Shown here piece by piece: positions 7,424-13,864 of a stretch of 15,427 bases of DNA. The stretch lies in contig CAYWHE010000086.1 of assembly GCA_964458125.1 (NCBI GenBank), positions 1 to 15,427 on the forward strand, in the 5' to 3' direction. The notes under the pieces are model-generated. The model was not told the DNA's origin and searched no databases. It was given only the letters and a program-made list of their open reading frames with translations. A program made the position numbers and the translations under genes. Each line of letters begins with the position of its first letter. Position 1 is the stretch's first letter. Source of the DNA: CAYWHE01 sp964458125. Lineage in GTDB: Bacteria > Bacteroidota > Bacteroidia > AKYH767-A > OLB10.

Positions 7424-9136
7424 ATGAAAACGAACCCCGTTTTTAAGTCCCTGATCAAAACACTCCTGATCGCATTCCTTTCCTTGTTCGGTGTGTCCGT
7501 ATCGGCTCAAAATATTATCCAGATGGAATATTTTTTCGATACCGATCCGGGCGCAGGAAATGGTTTACCGATTTCCATTCCTTCTTCCCCCGATTCGGTA
7601 ACCTCCGTGAATATTATTTCCACCCTGGGCCTGGCTCCCGGGCAACATTTTCTGTTTGTACGGGCCCTGCAGGCTGGTGGCGTCTGGTCACTCTACGAAT
7701 CAAGAGCGTTTTTCATTAAGCCTCCCGTTTCCCTGGCGGAGTATTTTTTTGATACGGACCCCGGTGCAGGAAACGGAACCCCCTTGTCCATAGTGGCCGG
7801 CATAGATTCCACCGTCATTAATGCTTCCATTTCTTCAGTTGGTCTTGGGCCTGGTCGTCATTTCCTGTTTATACGGACACGGGCCAATGCGCAGGAGCCC
7901 TGGTCCCTGCATGCACCGCTTGAATTCTACATAAACAATGCTCCCCTTCTTGCCGAATATTTTTTTGATTCCGATCCGGGATTTGGAAATGGTATAGCAT
8001 TAACGGGTTTTAATGGAACAGATTCCTCCCAGTTGGTTACGTCGGTTTCAACAACCGGTTTAACCTCCGGTTATCATGTATTATTCATCAGGACCCGTGA
8101 CCAGGCCGGAAATTGGTCCATGTATGCGCCCCGTGAGTTTTTCATCAAACAGCCCATGGTGGCCGCCGAATACTTTTTTGATACGGATCCGGGTCCTGGC
8201 TTTGGCCTTAGTCTGCCGGTAATACCGGGACCTGATTCTTCCCTGGTCAATTTCAGTTTTATAACGACAGGCGTTCCGTCGGGGAACCATGTTTTGTTCG
8301 TACGGACAAAGGACGCTTCAGGTCACTGGTCATTTTATGAGCCGCGTGAATTTTATGTCAGGCCATCCATTGTGGCCGCAGAATATTTTATTGACGCCGA
8401 CCCGGGACTGGGTAACGGCACAGCCTTAACCGTTGGCATTCCCTCGGATTCGGTAATTTTCAATGCCGTGGTTACCACCCCGGCCCTCAGTATGGGAACC
8501 CATCATTTGTTTGTCAGAACCAGGGATCAGAGCGGAAAATGGTCCCTGTTCGAACACGTGGAGTTTACAACGGGAAGCCCGCTTCCTGTGGAGTGGCTGA
8601 GTTTTGAAGCGGTCCGCAAAGACAACGACGCCCTGCTTACCTGGACAACAGCATCGGAGCACAACTGCGATCTTTTTGAAGTGGAACGCATGATACCGGG
8701 AACGAATCCGGTATTCCTGAAAATAGGAGAGGTAAAGGGTAACGGTACCTCTTCCATCCTGCACGCATACCATTTCACGGATCTTTCGGTTCCGGCCCCG
8801 GGAGTTTGCTATTACCGCATCCGGCAGGTGGATTATAACGGAGACTATTCCTTTTCGGAAACACGTACGCTGAACTTCCAGGATGGCATGCACGCTCCCT
8901 TGTCGGTGAGCGTTTACCCGAATCCGTCAAAGGACCGGTTCAGGCTTGAAGCCAATGAAAATGCAGGATCAGTTGACATGGTAGATATCCTGACCCTGAG
9001 CGGGCAACAGGTATCCTCGCTGAAGGATGTTTCTTTTCCGTATACGTTTGGCGATAACCTGGAAGCCGGAACTTACATTGTCCGGATTCATGCCGGGGGC
9101 GAAACAAAATGCTTCAGGATTGTAAAGGCGGAGTAA
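7424..9136 (+). CDS. Secreted protein with five 71-72-residue YFFDTDPG repeats and a T9SS type A sorting domain
   Basis: This 570-residue protein has a signal peptide (about 1-28, ending VSVSAQ). Five tandem repeats follow, whose EYF[FI]D[TSA]DPG openings sit at residues 35, 106, 178, 249 and 320. Each repeat runs: EYFFDTDPGxGNG, a variable strand, a G..xGxHxLFxRT turn, then xWSxYxPREFF. The DTDPGxGNG stretch is Asp/Gly-rich and could be a metal-binding turn, but that is inference. Residues about 388-483 (VEWLSFEAVRKDNDALLTW..., FEVERM, CYYRIRQVDYNGDYSFS) form a fibronectin-III-like linker common in Bacteroidota. Residues about 494-570 are a T9SS type A domain (VSVYPNPSKDRF, GTYIVRI). It is probably co-transcribed with the upstream beta-helix gene. 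No enzymatic motif is seen; an adhesive or structural role is likely. I recognise the architecture but no named function. Confidence 0.9.
   Translation: MKTNPVFKSLIKTLLIAFLSLFGVSVSAQNIIQMEYFFDTDPGAGNGLPISIPSSPDSVTSVNIISTLGLAPGQHFLFVRALQAGGVWSLYESRAFFIKPPVSLAEYFFDTDPGAGNGTPLSIVAGIDSTVINASISSVGLGPGRHFLFIRTRANAQEPWSLHAPLEFYINNAPLLAEYFFDSDPGFGNGIALTGFNGTDSSQLVTSVSTTGLTSGYHVLFIRTRDQAGNWSMYAPREFFIKQPMVAAEYFFDTDPGPGFGLSLPVIPGPDSSLVNFSFITTGVPSGNHVLFVRTKDASGHWSFYEPREFYVRPSIVAAEYFIDADPGLGNGTALTVGIPSDSVIFNAVVTTPALSMGTHHLFVRTRDQSGKWSLFEHVEFTTGSPLPVEWLSFEAVRKDNDALLTWTTASEHNCDLFEVERMIPGTNPVFLKIGEVKGNGTSSILHAYHFTDLSVPAPGVCYYRIRQVDYNGDYSFSETRTLNFQDGMHAPLSVSVYPNPSKDRFRLEANENAGSVDMVDILTLSGQQVSSLKDVSFPYTFGDNLEAGTYIVRIHAGGETKCFRIVKAE
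7526..8578 (+). repeat. Five tandem protein repeats of 71-72 codons
   Basis: Unit starts are at about 7526, 7739, 7955, 8168 and 8381, giving spacings of 71, 72, 71 and 71 codons. The conserved blocks are the EYFFDTDPG opening and the closing (V/I)RTRDxxGxWSxYEPREFF. The spacing is almost constant while the intervening codons have diverged, which points to old internal duplication maintained by protein structure and not to recent DNA amplification. Confidence 0.85.
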
Positions 9137-9486
9137 GCCAATGGACAAAGGCGGGAATATCAAACTTGCGCCAGAGGCGACGTTGTGTTGGCTATTTAAG
9201 CAATCTATTATCTTAACATGTAAATAGTCTTCTTTGGCCAAAAGCAATAAGCATAGTGATGCAGATTGTCCTGAATGTTTTGATTGTCTAACGTGAAATT
9301 ACCTCCGTGATCTGTGGATCATTCACAATAGCTTTTCGCTGACATAGACACGAGGACTGGTAAATTATGGACATGATTTACAAAGAATTAACCGACCGGT
9401 ATCAGACCCGTTTTGGAAGCCCGGATGATTGATTTTGACACTTACTTTGTGAATAGGTGTGGAGCGTCCTGCTGTTTCTATATGAC
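9137..9486. other. Gene-poor intergenic stretch, no supported feature
   Basis: These 350 bases after the stop at 9136 hold no ORF with a signal peptide, a recognisable domain or a convincing promoter. A 21-codon reading frame (9367-9432) exists but has no similarity to anything in the window. No clear terminator follows the repeat-protein gene. Composition changes here from the more G+C-rich left part to the more A+T-rich right part. It may be a decayed remnant or a junction. Confidence 0.5.
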
Positions 9487-9612
9487 AAGGGTCTTAGCAT
9501 TATGAAGGCGGATATGAAAGCTATGAGTACAATTTTATTGATTAACAGGCTCAAGTCCCTTTCATACAAGCATACCTGGAATACATGCGGCGGAGTGGCA
9601 TGAAGGAAAGCA

Positions 9613-9638
9613 GATCGTCTGTGAGGACACAAACGATG
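9613..9638. repeat. Palindromic repeat, copy 2 (inside 157-bp unit 1)
   Basis: Same element as at 45-70 but inverted: arms ATCGTCTGTG and CACAAACGAT around loop AGGA. The outermost base is G instead of C, leaving a 10-bp stem with one C/A mismatch on the plus strand. Read as RNA from the minus strand, that mismatch becomes a U-G wobble and the stem stays paired. Confidence 0.8.
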
Positions 9639-9769
9639 GCGGATAGGGTCTAAGCATTATGAAGGCGGTTATGAAAGCTATGAGTACAATTCTGTTGATT
9701 AGCAAGCGCAAGACTCTTTCACGCGGTCATGCCTGGAACACCTGGGGCGGAGTGGCAGGACCAAAGGCA

Positions 9770-9795
9770 CATCGTCTGTGAGGACACAAACGATG
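9770..9795. repeat. Palindromic repeat, copy 3 (inside 157-bp unit 2)
   Basis: Arms CATCGTCTGTG and CACAAACGATG around loop AGGA, with the same single T-to-C change as copy 2. It covers the end of the 40-codon reading frame, whose TGA stop is at 9779-9781 within the hairpin. Confidence 0.8.
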
Positions 9796-9846
9796 GCGGA
9801 GAAAGGCTGAATTTGGTAATCCTGCCAACAGTTTAAAGAAAATTCT

Positions 9847-9854
9847 TATCTTTA
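9847..9854 (+). promoter_or_regulatory. Weak -7 box before the first S74 adhesin gene
   Basis: TATCTTTA differs from TAnnTTTG only at the last base and lies 57 bases before the ATG at 9912. No good -33 TTTG is at the expected distance; TTTGG at 9812-9816 is too far. Between box and gene there is a five-codon frame ATG AAA GCC AAA TAA (9894-9908) whose encoded MKAK repeats the first four residues of the real protein. Confidence 0.3.
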
Positions 9855-9911
9855 TTCACTGAAGCCGGTATCGATCGGTTGTTTGAAGAAAGAATGAAAG
9901 CCAAATAACAT

Positions 9912-11672
9912 ATGAAAGCAAAAACCGTAATTTTTATTATGCTGATCATTTGTTCAGCAGAAATCAAAACCCATGCACAGGCATGGAACCTTCTTGGCAA
10001 TGCCGGAACAAATGCCACTAATAACTTTATTGGAACAACAGACAGCAAAGCACTGAAATTCCGTACCAATAATAATGTAAGAATGACAATTAGCTCTGCC
10101 GGAAAAATTGGCATCGGCAACACTTCTCCCGTTTTTAAATTAGATGTGAAAGGAGGAAGCATTAATACAGATTCGGTTTACAGGATTGAAGGAAGTACTG
10201 TGCTTTCTGTAAAAAATAATACTAACACATTTGTCGGTCGCAATAGCGCCTTAAATAATACACAGGGAACAGGCAATACAGCTATAGGATATAGTTCTCT
10301 GTATTATAATGCGGGCGCAAGCGGTAATACTGCAATTGGCTATGCCGCTATGCAGTTTGCAAATAATACAACCGGTAATGTATATACTAACAGTGTAGCC
10401 ATAGGCTACCAGGCGCTGCAGGGATCTCCATCACCGGCAGCCAATACCGGTACAGTAAATGTTGCAATCGGGGCACATTCAATGTTCATTAATTCTTCCG
10501 GTGGCATTAATACTGCTGTGGGAGTGTCTTCTATGTATAATAATACAACAGGTTCTTATAACACTGCCCTGGGTGGTTTAGCACTTTTTGGTAATAATAC
10601 CGGAACCTATAATACGGCCTGCGGATATCGTTCATCGGAAGCAAATTCAGCAGGTATTTATAATACCGCTTTAGGATCTTACGCATTATACACGAACACG
10701 AACTCAAATAATACAGCTGTAGGAACATCTGCTCTTGCTTATACACCAAATTCGCAGTTTAATGTAGCTATGGGCTATAATGCCGGAGATTCCTATGACA
10801 ATGGCTATAATAATGTTTTTGTCGGAGCCAATACCGATGTTAATGCAGACGGATACTATAATGTAATTGCTGTAGGCCAGGGTACTATGGTGACTTCAGG
10901 AGTCAGCACAGCCCGCTTTGGGAATGCTGCCACAGTTTCTTATGGCGGTTGGGCAGGCTGGACGAATGTAAGTGATGGCAGGTATAAAAAGAATGTAAAG
11001 GAAAATGTTCCGGGAATTGAATTTATTAATAAGCTGAGGCCTGTCACCTATACATTGGATGCTTCCGGGCTGGATGCTTTCCTGCATAAAGACAGCAAAT
11101 CAGAATTAAGCCCCGAAGGAAAAGCTGTTCATCAAAAGGCATTGCTGGAAAAAGAAAAAATTACTTATACAGGTTTTATTGCACAGGAAGTGGAAGCATC
11201 AGCGAAAGAGTTAGGTTTTGATTTTTCGGGAGTAGATGCCGCAAAAAACGGGAATGATGTATATGGGTTGCGATATGCAGAGTTTGTAGTGCCCTTGGTA
11301 AAAGCAGTGCAGGAGCTGGATAAGCAAAACAGCAGCCTGAGAGATGAAATTAAACAGATCAAATCTATTCTCACGGATGAGCAAAGACGGAAATTAAATT
11401 CAGAAGAACAGAAAGCAGTTTTGGAACAGAACATTCCCAATCCCTTTAATAAAAGCGCTGTTATAAAATGCACGCTTCCTGAAAAGTTCAGCAGTGCAGT
11501 GCTTAAAATTTATTCATCAGCAGGAATTGAAATGAAATCCTATCCTCTTATGCAAAGCGGCAAAAACGAAATCACCGTTGAAGCAAATACATTGCCTGCA
11601 GGGATTTATTCTTTTACTCTTATTGTTGACCAAACAGCCACTGATGTTAAACAAATGATAATTACCAAATAA
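9912..11672 (+). CDS. Surface adhesin-like protein: YadA-type head repeats, S74 chaperone domain, T9SS sorting domain
   Basis: The product has 586 residues. Signal peptide about 1-23 (MKAKTVIFIMLIICSAEIKTHAQ). Then a conserved cap, AWNLLGNAGTNATNNFIGT (24-42) and KIGIGNTSP (65-73). About twelve head repeats follow from residue 122 to about 325, most 16-17 residues long, of the form NTAxGxxALxxNTTGxY. This resembles trimeric autotransporter head modules, which form beta-rolls in trimers. The S74 domain (about 352-485) has the SDGRYK motif with the expected Ser354/Lys359 dyad, then TGFIAQEVE (420-428) and YAEFVVPLVKAVQEL (455-469), leading into a coiled-coil segment (465-500). In phage tail spikes this domain drives trimer folding and then self-cleaves before the Ser. 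The C-terminal about 503-586 is a T9SS type A domain (LEQNIPNPFNKS, GIYSFTLIVD). It heads a likely two-gene operon, 6 bases from the next ATG. The signal peptide and T9SS signal make it a host surface protein and not a phage fibre. Confidence 0.9.
   Translation: MKAKTVIFIMLIICSAEIKTHAQAWNLLGNAGTNATNNFIGTTDSKALKFRTNNNVRMTISSAGKIGIGNTSPVFKLDVKGGSINTDSVYRIEGSTVLSVKNNTNTFVGRNSALNNTQGTGNTAIGYSSLYYNAGASGNTAIGYAAMQFANNTTGNVYTNSVAIGYQALQGSPSPAANTGTVNVAIGAHSMFINSSGGINTAVGVSSMYNNTTGSYNTALGGLALFGNNTGTYNTACGYRSSEANSAGIYNTALGSYALYTNTNSNNTAVGTSALAYTPNSQFNVAMGYNAGDSYDNGYNNVFVGANTDVNADGYYNVIAVGQGTMVTSGVSTARFGNAATVSYGGWAGWTNVSDGRYKKNVKENVPGIEFINKLRPVTYTLDASGLDAFLHKDSKSELSPEGKAVHQKALLEKEKITYTGFIAQEVEASAKELGFDFSGVDAAKNGNDVYGLRYAEFVVPLVKAVQELDKQNSSLRDEIKQIKSILTDEQRRKLNSEEQKAVLEQNIPNPFNKSAVIKCTLPEKFSSAVLKIYSSAGIEMKSYPLMQSGKNEITVEANTLPAGIYSFTLIVDQTATDVKQMIITK
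10275..10886 (+). repeat. About twelve 16-17-codon head repeats (first S74 adhesin)
   Basis: Repeat starts at residues 122, 139, 160, 183, 200, 217, 234, 251, 267, 284, 301 and 317. The third and fourth units carry insertions of 4-6 residues. The coding-level period is 51 bases. The repeat is N-T-A-x-G at the start and N-N-T-x-G near the end of each unit. Confidence 0.8.
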
Positions 11673-11678
11673 AAATAC

Positions 11679-13610
11679 ATGAAATCCAAACTTGCACTTC
11701 TTATCTCGCTTGCACTTTGCGAAGCAATTCAAAATGTAAATGCCCAGGCATGGAACCTGAATGGCAATTCAGGAACAAACGCCACCGATAACTTTATCGG
11801 AACTATTGACAACAAACAATTAAAAATTCGTACAAACAATGCGGTGCGGATGACCTTCTCCACCAATGGAAAAGTGGGCATCGGAACAACTTCACCGGCT
11901 GCCCGGCTGCATATTAAAGGTACTTCTAATGGTTCTCAACTGATCATTGATGCCGGGGCTTCTCAAACAAACTCACAGCCGCTGATTCGCCTGAGGTACT
12001 CCGCAGGATTTGACCTTATGCACATACATTCGGATGATTCGACCAATATTTTTATCGGGGTGCATTCCGGGGAAATGAATGATACGACTTTTCTTTCCTG
12101 GGATGGCACCAGGAATACATTTATAGGATGTCATGCAGGTGCTGATAATTCTCATGGCTGGGAAAACACAGCAGTCGGCAGCTTTTCGCTTGCAAATAAT
12201 ACCAGTGGTGCATTAAATACAGCTGTCGGTTACAATGCTTTGACTTCAAACACTACCGCCTGGTCGAATACAGCTATTGGAAACTCAGCTCTTGAGTTCA
12301 ATACAACCGGGCAGGGAAATACGGGATGCGGCTTCAGGCCATTGAATCAAAACTCTACAGGCCACTACAATACTGCCCTTGGCTACCAGGTGTTATTCAG
12401 TAATAATGGTGATAGGAATTCCGGTTTCGGATATGAAGCTCTCTTATATAATATTAGTGGTGCGTACAATACGGCAGGCGGATATTATTCAATGTATCAG
12501 AATACAGGCGGAAGCATTAACACGGCTTATGGCCATCTATCCTTATACAGCAATACTACAGCTAACTATAATACTGCAACCGGTCACCAGGCGTTATACT
12601 TCAACAATGGAGATGGAAATTCTGCTCACGGGTTAAATGCGCTTTATCATAATACCAGTGGAATTTACAATACAGCCAGTGGATACCAGGCACTTTTTAA
12701 CAACACTTCAGGAAACTATAATGTAGCTATGGGTTGTAATACCAGTTATAATAGCAATGGCACGTACAATACTGCCATTGGGACAGATGCAGGTTGCAAT
12801 AACGGCACCGGGCCATCCAATTTTACTGCATTGGGTAATAATGCGGGACATGTTGGCAGCGGCTCCAATACGGTTGAGATTGGAAATGCAAGTGTCAGCT
12901 GGATTGGTGGAAATGTAGGTTGGTCTACTTACAGTGACAGGCGTATAAAAGAAAATATCCAGAGCAATGTTCCGGGATTATCATTCATCAACAAGCTCAA
13001 CCCTGTAACTTATAATTTAAATATCCATAAGCAAAATAACATCTGTGGCATTAATGATACCAATGAATGGGAAGGCAAATATGATATTGAAAAAATCGTT
13101 CAAACAGGATTTCTTGCCCAGGAAGTAGAACAGGCAGCAAAAGAATGTAATTACGATTTCAATGGGGTGCTGGCTCCAAAAGGTAATGCAAAGTTGTACA
13201 GCATTCAATATGCGGCTTTTGTAGTGCCTTTGGTAAAAGCCGTGCAGGAGCAGCAACAACAAATTGAGAAGTTGACTAAGCAAATGACAACTATTTCATC
13301 CATCCTGACCGATGAACAAAAGCAACAGTTAAATGTAATTCATGGTAATAAGACAGGACTTGAACAAAACATACCCAACCCTTTTAATAAAAGCACCTTG
13401 ATCAAATGCACGCTTCCTGAAAAATTCAGCAGTGCACTGCTTAAAATTTATTCATCTTCAGGCGTTGAAATGAAATCATATCCTCTTATGCAAAGCGGTA
13501 AGAATGAAATAACCGTTGCTGCTAATACATTGCCTGCAGGAATTTATTCTTACACCCTGATTGTTGATGACAGCGCTTTTGATGTGAAGCAGATGATTGT
13601 TACTAAATAA
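11679..13610 (+). CDS. Paralogous surface adhesin-like protein: head repeats, S74 domain, T9SS sorting domain
   Basis: This 643-residue protein is a paralogue of the preceding gene and starts 6 bases after its stop, so the two are almost certainly translated from one mRNA. Signal peptide about 1-23 (ending NVNAQ). The cap AWNLNGNSGTNATDNFIGT (24-42) and KVGIGTTSP (65-73) match the upstream paralogue closely. It has an additional segment at about 84-160 (IRLRYSAGFDLMHIHSDD..., FIGVHSGEMNDTTFL) absent from the paralogue. Thirteen very regular head repeats run from residue 163 to about 380. The S74 domain (about 417-545) has SDRRIK with Ser419/Lys424, TGFLAQEVE (476-484) and YAAFVVPLVKAVQEQ (511-525), followed by a Gln-rich coiled coil. 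The T9SS type A domain is about 560-643 and nearly identical to the paralogue's. The likely role is a trimeric surface fibre or adhesin; the ligand is unknown. Confidence 0.9.
   Translation: MKSKLALLISLALCEAIQNVNAQAWNLNGNSGTNATDNFIGTIDNKQLKIRTNNAVRMTFSTNGKVGIGTTSPAARLHIKGTSNGSQLIIDAGASQTNSQPLIRLRYSAGFDLMHIHSDDSTNIFIGVHSGEMNDTTFLSWDGTRNTFIGCHAGADNSHGWENTAVGSFSLANNTSGALNTAVGYNALTSNTTAWSNTAIGNSALEFNTTGQGNTGCGFRPLNQNSTGHYNTALGYQVLFSNNGDRNSGFGYEALLYNISGAYNTAGGYYSMYQNTGGSINTAYGHLSLYSNTTANYNTATGHQALYFNNGDGNSAHGLNALYHNTSGIYNTASGYQALFNNTSGNYNVAMGCNTSYNSNGTYNTAIGTDAGCNNGTGPSNFTALGNNAGHVGSGSNTVEIGNASVSWIGGNVGWSTYSDRRIKENIQSNVPGLSFINKLNPVTYNLNIHKQNNICGINDTNEWEGKYDIEKIVQTGFLAQEVEQAAKECNYDFNGVLAPKGNAKLYSIQYAAFVVPLVKAVQEQQQQIEKLTKQMTTISSILTDEQKQQLNVIHGNKTGLEQNIPNPFNKSTLIKCTLPEKFSSALLKIYSSSGVEMKSYPLMQSGKNEITVAANTLPAGIYSYTLIVDDSAFDVKQMIVTK
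12165..12815 (+). repeat. Thirteen 16-17-codon head repeats (second S74 adhesin)
   Basis: Unit starts are at residues 163, 180, 197, 214, 231, 247, 264, 281, 298, 314, 331, 348 and 364. Almost every unit is exactly 17 codons, for example NTAVGYNALTSNTTAWS. The first two positions (NT or NS) and the Gly at position 5 are the most constant. The shorter 16-residue units all carry NNGD or NSNG turns. Confidence 0.85.
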
Positions 13611-13712
13611 TTGCCGGAGATATTTCTGAAACGTTATATTAATTATTAGCCTGATTGACTCATAGTCCTTTTTCAGGAGATTATGAAGGGAATTAAAAGT
13701 TAACGATTCTCA

Positions 13713-13785
13713 AAAGGAGTCCTTTATATACACGAAGACAAAAAGGGGATTAATAACCGGAGGTTTTTAGTTTATATATTAATCC
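13713..13785. promoter_or_regulatory. Two dyads in the gap between the second and third S74 genes
   Basis: AAAGGA-g-TCCTTT (13713-13725) is a perfect 13-base dyad. GGATTAATA (13747-13755) and TATTAATCC (13777-13785) are perfect 9-base inverted arms 21 bases apart. Both lie just upstream of the likely promoter of the third gene. They could be regulator-binding sites; the second could also form an mRNA stem ending the upstream transcript, though no T-run follows directly. A short hairpin GACT-cat-AGTC followed by CTTTTT (13657-13673) is a weak terminator candidate for the upstream operon. Confidence 0.35.
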
Positions 13786-13801
13786 ATTTATGCTGCAACC
13801 C

Positions 13802-13832
13802 TTGACTGGTAAGGAAAAAATCCGTATCGTTG
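13802..13832 (+). promoter_or_regulatory. Probable Bacteroidota-type promoter of the third S74 gene
   Basis: TTG at 13802-13804, then 20 bases, then TATCGTTG (13825-13832), one mismatch from TAnnTTTG. The spacing fits the Bacteroidota -33/-7 pattern, and the box lies 32 bases before the ATG at 13865. This suggests the third adhesin gene can be expressed independently of the two before it. Confidence 0.45.
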
Positions 13833-13864
13833 CAATATCAAACCCCAATTCAAATCTAAATCTT

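Larger units (their letters stand above)
9487..9800 (+). repeat. Direct tandem repeat, two copies of a 157-bp unit ending in a hairpin
   Basis: Copy 1 is about 9487-9643 and copy 2 about 9644-9800. They align without a single gap at an offset of 157; by eye there are about two dozen mismatches, mostly in the middle. The 5' part (GCATTATGAAGGCGG ... TATGAAAGCTATGAGTAC) and the last 30 bases (the palindrome plus GGCGGA) are nearly or fully identical. Each copy contains a short reading frame starting at the same ATG: 9502-9603 (33 codons, MKADMKAMSTILLINRLKS...) and 9659-9781 (40 codons, MKAVMKAMSTILLISKRKT...). These show both silent and replacement differences, so coding is not proven. No integrase, transposase or inverted termini accompany the units. 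A non-autonomous mobile or REP-like element, or a structured RNA, are the main alternatives. Confidence 0.85.

Noticed and set aside
8426..8893. 155-codon open frame on the minus strand
   Set aside because: It lies entirely inside the well-supported repeat/T9SS gene on the plus strand, has no recognisable motif, and is explained by that gene's codon bias.
9346..9360. Possible degenerate fourth copy of the palindrome (GACACGAGGACTGG)
   Set aside because: Only a short core (GAGGAC) is shared and no inverted arms are present.
9367..9432. 21-codon frame MDMIYKELTDRYQTRF... in the gap
   Set aside because: Too short to support, with no promoter, no homologue in the window and no repeat copy.
12165..12815. 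Regular 51-base periodicity as a CRISPR-like array
   Set aside because: The period is an exact multiple of three inside an open frame and encodes 17-residue head repeats; there are no identical repeats separated by unique spacers and no cas genes.
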